Origin: Muribaculaceae bacterium
GTDB taxonomy: Bacteria; Bacteroidota; Bacteroidia; Bacteroidales; Muribaculaceae
Reading direction: 5' to 3'
DNA: 7,875 nt
NCBI GenBank assembly: GCA_009775535.1
Contig: VSPW01000093.1
Span: 1 to 7,875 of the forward strand
The notes under the pieces were generated by a model. The model was not told the origin of the DNA. It did no database searches and saw only the letters and a list, made by a program, of their open reading frames with translations. How positions within the stretch are numbered: the first letter of the stretch is position 1; the number at the start of each line of letters is the position of its first letter. Positions 1 through 7,135 of the stretch are shown here, one piece after another. The position numbers and the translations under genes were made by a program.

Positions 1-191
1 CATTCATGTTGGGCAAGATTTCGACCCTCGACCTGAACGATTCGCAGGTCAAGAAGGACGAGGCCCGGAGCGAGTACATATCCCAGCTGTTCAGATACTG
101 GTACTATTATTACCAGTTGCGTTCGCTTACACTGTGGGATTTTGAACATGGGACCAATATCGATGCCGATTTTAACGCGCTCATTAAATAA
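1..191 (+). CDS. TolC-family outer-membrane efflux channel, C-terminal end (partial)
   Basis: Only the 3' end is present. The frame is open from the left edge (first full codon at base 3) to TAA at 189-191, giving 62 visible residues. The stretch KISTLDLNDSQVKKDEARSEY followed by SQLFRYWYYYYQLRSLTLWDFE is the last long helix of a TolC-type trimeric channel as I know it from Bacteroidales, where such proteins end in a similar YWYYYYQLRSLTL.DFE segment and a short tail. The family forms the outer-membrane and periplasmic exit duct for ABC/HlyD (type I) or RND exporters. It is the last gene before a two-component pair 20 bases downstream and probably shares its transcript. The partner pump and adaptor would lie to the left, so the exporter type cannot be decided here. 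It differs in sequence from the NodT-like channel at the right edge. The family call is firm; the substrate is unknown. Confidence 0.85.
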   Translation, partial: FMLGKISTLDLNDSQVKKDEARSEYISQLFRYWYYYYQLRSLTLWDFEHGTNIDADFNALIK

Positions 192-196
192 ATTGC

Positions 197-204
197 TAAC
201 TTTG
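197..204 (+). promoter_or_regulatory. Candidate Bacteroidota -7 promoter box before the sigma-54 regulator
   Basis: The bases TAACTTTG fit the Bacteroidota housekeeping -7 consensus TAnnTTTG exactly and lie in the 20-base gap between the channel gene and the regulator ATG at 212. Transcription would start about 4 to 8 bases past the box, so the mRNA would be leaderless or nearly so. The -33 element is weak: only TTTT/TTTA at 170-174, with 22-23 bases of spacing against the usual 19-21. A chance match is possible, since about four are expected over both strands of the whole window. Confidence 0.3.
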
Positions 205-211
205 TTCCGTT

Positions 212-1534
212 ATGATACTGATAGTAGACGATGACAAGGCCATAAGGGCATCGCTGTCGCTTGTGCTGAGACGTTCGGGACATGACGATGTAAAGGCTGT
301 CGGCAGCCCGCAGGAGGCGTTGGACGCGGTACGCATGCGTGCGCCGCGGCTTATTCTCATGGACATGAATTTTACGGCCATGACTTCCGGAGAGGAAGGC
401 CTCGAACTGTTGCGCAAGGTTAAGGTGCTCATGCCGGAAGTACCGGTGATACTTATAACGGCATGGGGCAGCATCCCGCTTGCTGTCGAAGGCATGCGCT
501 ACGGGGCTATGGATTTCATCACCAAGCCATGGGACAACAGGGCCTTGCTGCGGAGTGTGGATACCGCCCTGGAACTGTCCGCAAGCCATGGGGATGATGC
601 CTTGCCTGCCAGCGGTAAGCAGCTGCATCCGGGAATAATTGGCGATAGCCCGCAGTTGCGTCGTGTGCTTGATGTGGTGGGGCGTATAGCAGCCACCGAC
701 GCTTCAGTGCTTGTCCTGGGCGAGAACGGTACGGGAAAGGAACTTATAGCAGAGGCCATACACCGCAACAGCCGCAGGGCATCGCGCCCGTTCGTGAAGG
801 TGAATCTTGGAGGTGTGTCCACATCCCTTTTTGAAAGCGAGATGTTCGGCCACCGTAAAGGTGCGTTCACGGGTGCGGTCTCCGACAGGGTAGGGAGGTT
901 TGAGATGGCCGATGGAGGTACGATATTCCTTGATGAGATAGGCGATCTGGATATGGCCTCGCAGGTGAAACTGCTGCGCGTCCTACAGGAGCATACATTT
1001 GAGCCGCTTGGCGACAGCCGTCCGCGTAGGGTGGATATCAGGGTGGTCAGTGCCACAAATGCACCTTTGGAAGAGATGGTTGCTAACCGCACATTCAGGG
1101 AGGACCTGTATTACCGTATAAACCTGATTACAGTAACATTGCCGCCGCTTAGGGAGAGGCGTGAGGACATACCGCAGCTGGTCAGGTATTTTGCCGCTTG
1201 TGCCGCGTCTGACAATTCCATTGCAGTACCGAAGTTTTCGGCAGGGGCTATGGATATATTGAAAGGCTTGCCGTATCCCGGTAACATAAGGGAGCTTAAG
1301 AACTTGGTGGAAAGGACCATGCTTGTAGCCTCAAAGCCGCTTATTGATGTATGCGACCTCCCGCCTGAGGCCCTTAGGGCTGAATCTACGGGCAATCTTG
1401 AAAATATCGAGCGTCAGGCTGTTGCCGATGCCCTGAGGCGTCATGACGGAAACCTCTCGCAGGCCGCTGCCGATCTGGGGGTCACCAGGCAGACCCTGTA
1501 CCGGCGGATGGCCAAATACGGGTTGGGGAGATGA
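212..1534 (+). CDS. NtrC-family sigma-54-dependent response regulator
   Basis: This 440-residue protein has the full three-domain layout of an NtrC/AtoC/ZraR-type activator. Receiver (1-120): acidic D6-D8, phospho-acceptor D51, T83 and K105. AAA+ domain (about 140-375): Walker A GENGTGKE at 170-177, the sigma-54-contacting GAFTGA loop at 217-222, Walker B FLDE at 239-242, sensor I SATN near 280-283, FREDLYYR with candidate arginine fingers at 295-302, and GNIREL at 357-362. A Fis-type helix-turn-helix (NLSQAAADLGVTRQTLYRR) lies at 414-432. An intact GAFTGA implies true sigma-54 activation by ATP-driven remodelling. In-frame TAA at 197-199 leaves ATG 212 as the only ATG start, and the first beta strand begins immediately. 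No Shine-Dalgarno sequence is visible. The gene overlaps the kinase by ATGA, so they are surely partners. The receiver loop after D51 is 4 residues longer than in enteric NtrC. Target genes are unknown. Confidence 0.96.
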   Translation: MILIVDDDKAIRASLSLVLRRSGHDDVKAVGSPQEALDAVRMRAPRLILMDMNFTAMTSGEEGLELLRKVKVLMPEVPVILITAWGSIPLAVEGMRYGAMDFITKPWDNRALLRSVDTALELSASHGDDALPASGKQLHPGIIGDSPQLRRVLDVVGRIAATDASVLVLGENGTGKELIAEAIHRNSRRASRPFVKVNLGGVSTSLFESEMFGHRKGAFTGAVSDRVGRFEMADGGTIFLDEIGDLDMASQVKLLRVLQEHTFEPLGDSRPRRVDIRVVSATNAPLEEMVANRTFREDLYYRINLITVTLPPLRERREDIPQLVRYFAACAASDNSIAVPKFSAGAMDILKGLPYPGNIRELKNLVERTMLVASKPLIDVCDLPPEALRAESTGNLENIERQAVADALRRHDGNLSQAAADLGVTRQTLYRRMAKYGLGR

Positions 1535-2817
1535 GGCTTAACCATATATTCTACCTGCTGGTAGTGCTGCTGCTTGTGCTTTGCGGGCTGCTGCTTTTCT
1601 ATGCTGGCAGCGACACCAAGCTTTTCTACTGTGTGGAGGCTCTGGTGGGGTTGGCGCTCGTATTCCTGGTCATATTCTATAGCAGGGTAGTGCGTCCGTT
1701 GCGCTCAATAGCCAACGGTATAGATATGCTCCGCGGACAGGACTTTTCAAGCCGGCTGATAAAGGTGGGGCAATATGAGGCCGACCTGATCATAGATGTG
1801 TTCAATCCTATGATGGAGCAGCTCAAGAACGAGCGCCTGCGTCTTCGCGAACAGAATACGTTCCTTGACTTGCTCCTTGAGGCCTCGCCGATGGGGGTGG
1901 TGGCCACAAATATGCGCGGTGAGGTCAACATGTGCAACCCGTCTGCGCGCGCCATGCTAGGATGCGACCCCATGGGCAGGATGCTTGCTGAAATACCGGG
2001 ACGCCTTGCCGCCAGGCTGGCCGTGATGGTCCCTGACTCCACAGAGACTGTACGCCTCAATTCGGCCGACATATACCGCTGTTCGCGGCTCAAGTTCATG
2101 GACAAAGGGTGTGCGCACCCGTTCTATCTTATAGAGACGCTTACGGCCGATGTGATGGCTGCCGAAAAGGAGGCATATGAGAAGGCCATACGTATGATAG
2201 TCCATGAGGTAAACAATACGATGGGCGGCGTGGAAGCCACGCTTGACACTATGGCGATGGTGTGTGCCGGTGACGATGCCGTGCGTGAGGTGGTGGATAC
2301 GACGCTTGACCGGACGGCGCAGTTAAGGCATTTCATAACGCGTTTTGCCGAGGCCGCCAAGATTCCTGAGCCAGTACCGGCCGATACGGATGTCACCGGT
2401 TTTGTGAATGCCAACCGCAATTTTCTTGAAAGCCTGTGTACCGTCCATGGGGTGGCTTTACGTGTAGATGTTTCAGGCGTCCCGTTCAAGGCCGCTATCG
2501 ATGTGGCGCTAATGGGACAGTGCCTGGTGAACATGGTGAAGAATTCGGTGGAAAGTATTGTGTCCACAGGGCGTCAGGACGGCCTTGTGACTATCGGCAT
2601 TGATGGGGAAAAGCGCACCTTGACTGTGTGCGACAATGGAGCCGGAATCACACCGGAGGTGGAGCAGCGCCTGTTCACGCCATTCTATTCCACCAAGCGT
2701 GGCGGACAGGGGATAGGGCTTATTTTCATAAGTGACATCCTTGTACGCCATGGGTTCAGGTTCAGCCTATTTACAGATACGGGTGACAGCTTGACACGGT
2801 TTACAATAAGGCTTTGA
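1531..2817 (+). CDS. Membrane PAS-type sensor histidine kinase, partner of the sigma-54 regulator
   Basis: This 428-residue kinase begins with two hydrophobic helices (about 5-25 and 33-50) joined by a loop of only about seven residues, so it has almost no periplasmic sensor. A HAMP-like stretch (about 50-100) with the typical VVRPLRSIANGIDML start follows, then a PAS-like region (about 110-205, EASPMGVVATNMRGEV). The dimerisation helix carries the phospho-acceptor H225 in HEVNNT, which lacks the proline of the usual HEIKNP/HELRTP motif; HEVNN occurs in Bacteroidota kinases paired with sigma-54 regulators. The ATPase domain is complete: N box NMVKNSVES (334-342), G1 DNGAG (368-372), F box LFTPFYSTK (381-389) and G2 GGQGIGL (391-397). 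The start is fixed by the ATGA overlap with the regulator stop. It should phosphorylate D51 of that regulator. Four cysteines lie in the PAS-like region (135, 145, 184, 194). The signal is unknown but more likely cytoplasmic or within the membrane than periplasmic. Confidence 0.94.
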   Translation: MRLNHIFYLLVVLLLVLCGLLLFYAGSDTKLFYCVEALVGLALVFLVIFYSRVVRPLRSIANGIDMLRGQDFSSRLIKVGQYEADLIIDVFNPMMEQLKNERLRLREQNTFLDLLLEASPMGVVATNMRGEVNMCNPSARAMLGCDPMGRMLAEIPGRLAARLAVMVPDSTETVRLNSADIYRCSRLKFMDKGCAHPFYLIETLTADVMAAEKEAYEKAIRMIVHEVNNTMGGVEATLDTMAMVCAGDDAVREVVDTTLDRTAQLRHFITRFAEAAKIPEPVPADTDVTGFVNANRNFLESLCTVHGVALRVDVSGVPFKAAIDVALMGQCLVNMVKNSVESIVSTGRQDGLVTIGIDGEKRTLTVCDNGAGITPEVEQRLFTPFYSTKRGGQGIGLIFISDILVRHGFRFSLFTDTGDSLTRFTIRL

Positions 2818-2818
2818 T

Positions 2819-5800
2819 TCAGACTGTTTTCGGCGGTTGGCCGTCCTGCGGTGACTTTGGTTGTGGCATGGTGTCGGCTGCCTTGAAAAGCCCTGACAGG
2901 TGGCGTTCACGGAAATTCTGCAGGATTTCCCAGAACGACGGTACGAACAGAGTGCCTATCAATGCGTTTACGGCCATGCCGAATACTACGGCCGCTCCGA
3001 GGGATATACGGCTTGACGCTCCTGCCCCTGTTGCGAAAAGCATCGGCATTACACCGAAGACGAAGGCCAGGGCGGTCATCATTATCGGACGGAAACGCAC
3101 GTGGCCGGCTTCCTGTGCCGCCTGACGGACAGGCATGCCTGACTTTCGGTAGTCTATGGCATATTCCACAATCAATATGGCGTTTTTGGCAGAGAGGCCC
3201 AACAGAAGTATTATACCTATCTGGGTATATATGCTGATGCTCTGTCCCATGAATATGCACCCTATGACAGTGCCAAGTATGGCGGTAGGCATGGCGAGCA
3301 CCACCGCCAAGGGGTCTGTCCAGGACTCATATTGGGCTGCCAATACCAGGATTGTCAGCACTATGGCGAATATCAGCACTGATGCTACCGTTGTGCCTGA
3401 TTGTGTCTCCTGGAATGCCTCACCGGTCCAGGCATAGGCATAATTGTTGCCCAGTGTGGAGCTTACGAGTGTCTCCATGGCCTTGATAGCCTCTGACGAG
3501 CTTGTGCCTTTGGCCGGAGTGGCTGTCAATGCGGCGGTAGTGTACATATTGTAGCGGCTCACCGAAGCATCGCCCATCGATGGTGTTATGGAGGCGAAGG
3601 ATGCGAACGGCACCATGTCGCCGTTGGCGTTGCGTACGCTCAGGTCGAGCACATCATCTATTTTTCCGCGGGCCATTGCATCGGCGCTTATGTTCACCTG
3701 GTAGGTACGTCCGAAATCCACGAAATCATTGACGTAGCTGCCTCCCATGAATGCTGAGAGTGTGGTGTTTATATCACTTAATGTGAGTGCCTGCAATTTT
3801 GCCCTTTCCCTGTCGATATTTATGGAGAATTGCGGCATCTGTCCACGGTACAGTGAGGTGACGGACTTTATTTTCGGGTTCTTGGCGGCTGCCTGCTGGA
3901 GTTGGGCCACGGCATCGGCCATGGCGGCAGAGCCGAGGTTGTTTATGTCGAGTAGCTGCATCTCCAGGCCTGACGACATGCCAAGTCCCGGTATGGCCGG
4001 CGGGTTGACGGAGAATATGATGGCCTCCTGTATGTCGGAGGTGGCCTCTGATACCTTTTCCATGATATCCTCTACACTTTCACCACTGCCGCGTTCGTTC
4101 CATGGTTTAAGGACTACGAACATTGACCCCAGGTTGCTCCCTGAGCCGCCTGCAAGGAACGACATCCCCGATATGCTTATGACATCGGCCACACCGTCTA
4201 TTCCTGATATGCGCTCCTGCACTTCGCTGACAATCTTTTCAGTACGGTCAAGCGATGACCCTGTTGGAAGCTGGACTGATGAAAGGAAATATCCCATGTC
4301 CTCTTGCGGCACATAGCTGGATGGCCACCTGAAGAATCCCCAGAACGCCAGGGCGCATATGACAATGAACAGACCGGCCGACAGTGCAGGATGTTTCAGG
4401 AAATGTCCTACGGTACGGTTGTAAATGTTTTCCGTGCGCGACCACATGGAATTGAATATGCGGTAGACGAAAATGCCGGACTGCCTGCGCGGACGAAGGA
4501 ACAGGGCACACAAGGCTGGGGTGAATGTGAGGGCGTTGAATCCGGAGAATGCTGTGGATACGGCTATGGTAAGGGCGAATTGCTTGTATAGTTCGCCGGT
4601 TATGCCGCTGATGAATGCCGTGGGGATGAACACCGACAGCAGTACAAGCACTTCGCCTATGACTGGGCCTTGGAGCTCCACCATCGCCTTTCTTGCGGCT
4701 TCGCGTGGTGTGAGCTTACCCTGGTCGACAAGCCTTGAGCAGTCCTCTACCACCACAATAGCATCGTCCACCACTATTGCGATAGCCAGAACCAACCCGA
4801 AAAGGGTGAGGGTGTTGAATGTGAATCCCATCAGTTTCATCACAGCGAAGGTGGCGATAAGCGACACCGGTATAGTTAGCATCGGTATGATGACCGTACG
4901 CCAGTTCTGGAGGAAGATAAGTATTATCAGCATCACTATCAGCGTGGTCTCTACAAAGGTGACCAGCACTTCATCGATTGATGCGTCGACAAATTCTGTG
5001 GTGTCCAGGATAATGTTGTAGTGTATTCCTTCTGGGAAATACTGTTCAAGGTGGTTGAGCTTGTCCTTTACCTCCTGTGCCACCTGTATGGCATTTGCGC
5101 CAGGCAGCTGGTAGACACCTATCAGTCCGGCCTCTTTGCCTGATACGTGTGATATGTTGCCGTAGCTTTCGCTTCCGAGGTCTATACGGGCGATGTCGCG
5201 GAGGCGGAGGATAGATCCGTCGGGGGAAGTGCGTATTATTATGTCTCCGAATTGCGAGGCAGTCTTTAGCCGGCCTTGTGAAGTGATGGTGAACTGGAAT
5301 TGATCGCCGGTGGATGTAGGGGGAGCGCCTACAGAGCCGGCCGGCACTTCCATGTTCTGCGAGCGTATCGCCTCCGTTACATCCTGCGGTGTGATGTCGC
5401 GTATGCGCATTATTTCAGGGTCTAGCCATATGCGCATGCTGTATTCGCCTGCGCCGAAAGCGCTTACGCCGCCTACGCCCTCAAGGCGTGAAAGCTCGTT
5501 GACAATGTTGAGCTGTGCGTAGTTGGTGAGGTATAGCGCGTCATACATGTCCGGGTCATCGCTTTCGAGGGCGATGAACATTATTATATTGGTGGATTCC
5601 GACATTACGGATATGCCCTGCTGCTGTACGGCAGACGGCAACTGGGATTCAGCCATGGCTATGCGGTTCTGCACCTTGACAGTGGCTTCGTCGAGGTCTG
5701 TACCTACCTCGAAAGTGATGGTGAGGCCATATGAGCCGTCACTGCCGCAATTGCTGCTCATGTACATCATGCCTTCTACCCCGTTGACCTGTTCCTCGAT

Positions 5801-5995
5801 GGGCACGCCGATGGTTTCGGCTACGGTTTTGGCATCGGCACCAGGATATACGGCCGACACCTTGACGGTAGGCGGTGTGATGTCGGGGAACTGTGCCACA
5901 GGCAGGGTCTTGACTGTCACGAGTCCGGCTATTATCATAAGCACGGCCAGTACTGTGGCGAAAATTGGGCGGTCTATGAAGAAACGGGAGAACAT
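2819..5995 (-). CDS. AcrB/MexB-like RND efflux pump (HAE1 family), inner-membrane subunit
   Basis: At 1058 residues this is full length for a hydrophobe/amphiphile RND pump. It starts MFSRFFIDRPIFATVLA, a classic first transmembrane helix, and has the expected twelve: helix 1 near 10-28, helices 2-6 in about 344-500, helix 7 near 540-558, and helices 8-12 in about 870-1020, with two large periplasmic porter/docking loops between. The proton relay is intact: D410 and D411 (VVDDAIVVVED) on helix 4, K937 (GLSAKNAILIVEY) on helix 10, and R969 in HVRFRPIMMTAL before helix 11. The glycine-rich switch-loop region FLAGGSGSN is at about 613-621. There are no metal-pump signatures, so drug, bile-salt or other amphiphile export by proton antiport is more likely than metal export. 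It starts 7 bases after the adaptor stop, suggesting translational coupling, and is last in its operon. Its TGA lies one base from the kinase TGA on the opposite strand. The exact substrate cannot be read. Confidence 0.97.
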   Translation of the reverse strand: MFSRFFIDRPIFATVLAVLMIIAGLVTVKTLPVAQFPDITPPTVKVSAVYPGADAKTVAETIGVPIEEQVNGVEGMMYMSSNCGSDGSYGLTITFEVGTDLDEATVKVQNRIAMAESQLPSAVQQQGISVMSESTNIIMFIALESDDPDMYDALYLTNYAQLNIVNELSRLEGVGGVSAFGAGEYSMRIWLDPEIMRIRDITPQDVTEAIRSQNMEVPAGSVGAPPTSTGDQFQFTITSQGRLKTASQFGDIIIRTSPDGSILRLRDIARIDLGSESYGNISHVSGKEAGLIGVYQLPGANAIQVAQEVKDKLNHLEQYFPEGIHYNIILDTTEFVDASIDEVLVTFVETTLIVMLIILIFLQNWRTVIIPMLTIPVSLIATFAVMKLMGFTFNTLTLFGLVLAIAIVVDDAIVVVEDCSRLVDQGKLTPREAARKAMVELQGPVIGEVLVLLSVFIPTAFISGITGELYKQFALTIAVSTAFSGFNALTFTPALCALFLRPRRQSGIFVYRIFNSMWSRTENIYNRTVGHFLKHPALSAGLFIVICALAFWGFFRWPSSYVPQEDMGYFLSSVQLPTGSSLDRTEKIVSEVQERISGIDGVADVISISGMSFLAGGSGSNLGSMFVVLKPWNERGSGESVEDIMEKVSEATSDIQEAIIFSVNPPAIPGLGMSSGLEMQLLDINNLGSAAMADAVAQLQQAAAKNPKIKSVTSLYRGQMPQFSINIDRERAKLQALTLSDINTTLSAFMGGSYVNDFVDFGRTYQVNISADAMARGKIDDVLDLSVRNANGDMVPFASFASITPSMGDASVSRYNMYTTAALTATPAKGTSSSEAIKAMETLVSSTLGNNYAYAWTGEAFQETQSGTTVASVLIFAIVLTILVLAAQYESWTDPLAVVLAMPTAILGTVIGCIFMGQSISIYTQIGIILLLGLSAKNAILIVEYAIDYRKSGMPVRQAAQEAGHVRFRPIMMTALAFVFGVMPMLFATGAGASSRISLGAAVVFGMAVNALIGTLFVPSFWEILQNFRERHLSGLFKAADTMPQPKSPQDGQPPKTV
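2911..2930. repeat. 20-base near-perfect palindrome near the end of the RND pump gene
   Basis: GGAAAT at 2911-2916 and ATTTCC at 2925-2930 are exact inverted copies, with the palindromic hexamer CTGCAG at 2918-2923 in the middle; only the 2917/2924 pair mismatches. It lies in codons 1022-1028 of the pump and about 93 bases past the kinase stop. In rightward RNA it could form an 8-pair stem (one U-G) with a UGCA loop; the leftward RNA has a C/A mismatch instead. No T tract follows on either strand, so it is not a standard intrinsic terminator. The inverted repeat is plainly there; any function is a guess. Confidence 0.3.
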
Positions 5996-6002
5996 TGCGT
6001 AG

Positions 6003-7121
6003 TTATTTGGTGGTTACTGGTGTGACCGCCATGCCAGGGCGTACTTTTAGCATGGCTTTGGTTATATACCTGTCATCAGGGCCGATGCCGGATGTGACTA
6101 TACGCATGGTATCGGCCACCAGTCCTCCGGTGACAACCGGTGTGTACACTACCTTGCATGAATCGTTGACCACGTACAGGTATTTGCCCCTCTGGTCGCT
6201 GCCTATAGCCGCGTCCTTGACAAGTATGGCGTGTGCATCTGTCGCATATGGAAGGTCGATAGTGAAGTACATCCCGCTTTTTAGCTCGTTGTGCACGTTA
6301 CGGATTTTTGCCTTTATGGTCATTGTTCCGGTATTGGCGTTAACTGACGGCGACATGTATGTAAGGTCGGCCGTGTAGCTGTGTGGGAGTTCCTCACTGA
6401 ACCTGACAGGCATTCTGGAGAAGTCGACCCCTATGCTGTCATGGTTTACGTTTATGATGTCGAGATATCTGGAGTCCTCTATGGAGAATATGGCTGTCAT
6501 TACGGCGTCATCGAATATCGTGGCCAGCACGACCGGGCTTGCAGCGCCGGCTAGGAACGCCCCGTCGTTGTATATACCGTCGGTGACGTGCCCGTCGAAC
6601 GGGGCGCGGACGGTACAATAGCCCAGTGTTGTCTGGGCCGAATGCAGTGATGCCTCCGCGTTGCGTATCTGGGCCTCGCTGTTCTCATAGGCGCTTTTTG
6701 CCTGTATCACTTCCATCTGTGATACGGCATCGGCCTTAAGTGCTTTCTGGACGGCCTCATAATGCTGCCGTGCATATGCATTTGTGGCACGTGCTGTCTC
6801 CAGCGCGGCCTGTGCCTGTGTCACGGCGTCACGGTATTGTTTGTCATCGATCGTGAAAAGTACCTGTCCTTTCCTTACCAATGCCCCGCTCTTGTAGGGT
6901 GAAGATGTCAGGTATCCGTCAACCCTTGCTACAAGGTCGACTTCTTTGTTGGCGCTAAGATGGCCGGGATATGTCTTGTAGAGGACTACGGAGTCTGTCT
7001 CGGGGAATGCTACGTCTACCGTGGGTTGCTGGCTGTGGGCGGAATCTTTATTCTCCCCACCGGAGCATCCGGCAAATATTGCCAGGGCCGATATGGCTGA
7101 TATGTAATAAGGTGCTGTCAT
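6003..7121 (-). CDS. RND efflux periplasmic adaptor (membrane-fusion lipoprotein, AcrA/MexA-like)
   Basis: This adaptor bridges the inner-membrane pump and the outer-membrane channel. I choose ATG at 7121 (372 residues): the product then begins MTAPYYISAISALAIFAGC, a short lipoprotein signal with a lipobox ending at C19, and the start falls 14 bases after the channel stop. The in-frame ATG at 7163 would overlap the channel gene and add 14 residues (MGLRYALQINFYSK) before the signal. Domain order fits HlyD/AcrA: first lipoyl half near 60-95 (ARVDGYL, then GALVRKGQVLFTID), alpha-helical hairpin about 95-165 rich in Ala, Gln and Glu, second lipoyl half with VRAPFDGHV near 171-179, beta-barrel about 195-280, and a membrane-proximal domain to the end (MTIKAKIRN, LKSGMYFTIDLP). 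The AT-rich leader has no Shine-Dalgarno sequence. The lipidated Cys should anchor it in the inner membrane. It is followed 7 bases on by the pump gene, its evident partner. Confidence 0.95.
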   Translation of the reverse strand: MTAPYYISAISALAIFAGCSGGENKDSAHSQQPTVDVAFPETDSVVLYKTYPGHLSANKEVDLVARVDGYLTSSPYKSGALVRKGQVLFTIDDKQYRDAVTQAQAALETARATNAYARQHYEAVQKALKADAVSQMEVIQAKSAYENSEAQIRNAEASLHSAQTTLGYCTVRAPFDGHVTDGIYNDGAFLAGAASPVVLATIFDDAVMTAIFSIEDSRYLDIINVNHDSIGVDFSRMPVRFSEELPHSYTADLTYMSPSVNANTGTMTIKAKIRNVHNELKSGMYFTIDLPYATDAHAILVKDAAIGSDQRGKYLYVVNDSCKVVYTPVVTGGLVADTMRIVTSGIGPDDRYITKAMLKVRPGMAVTPVTTK

Positions 7122-7133
7122 TTTACTGTAAAA
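7121..7133. repeat. 13-base perfect palindrome at the channel/adaptor junction
   Basis: TTTTAC at 7121-7126 and GTAAAA at 7128-7133 are exact inverted copies around one base. The palindrome fills most of the 14-base gap between the outer-membrane channel gene and the adaptor, and on the minus strand its final A is the A of the adaptor ATG. It could be an A/T-rich start region that is palindromic by chance, or a protein- or RNA-level control element. No Bacteroidota -7 box was found in this gap on the minus strand. Confidence 0.3.
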
Positions 7134-7135
7134 GT

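Noticed and set aside
110..1092. Long minus-strand open frames opposite the sigma-54 regulator (110-628, 499-1092)
   Set aside because: They lie antisense to a gene with complete NtrC motifs, show no recognisable domain, and have shadow-type composition rich in Ser, Arg and Thr.
2829..2845. CGGC/GCCG mini-hairpin just inside the pump 3' end as a shared terminator
   Set aside because: The stem is only about four pairs, and no T tract follows on either strand.
2814..5021. Plus-strand open frames within the RND pump gene (for example 2814-3125, 3747-4316, 4473-5021)
   Set aside because: They are antisense to an intact, motif-rich 1058-residue pump and resemble no protein family; third-base G/C on the real strand opens these frames.
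6591..6603. CCCGT-CGA-ACGGG hairpin
   Set aside because: It is a five-pair stem inside adaptor codons with no tract or gene boundary nearby; ordinary for G+C-rich coding sequence.
6784..6800. TGGCACGTGCTGTC as a sigma-54 -24/-12 promoter
   Set aside because: The -24 half matches, but there is no TTGC at the correct spacing, and it lies inside the adaptor coding sequence with no gene start downstream on that strand.
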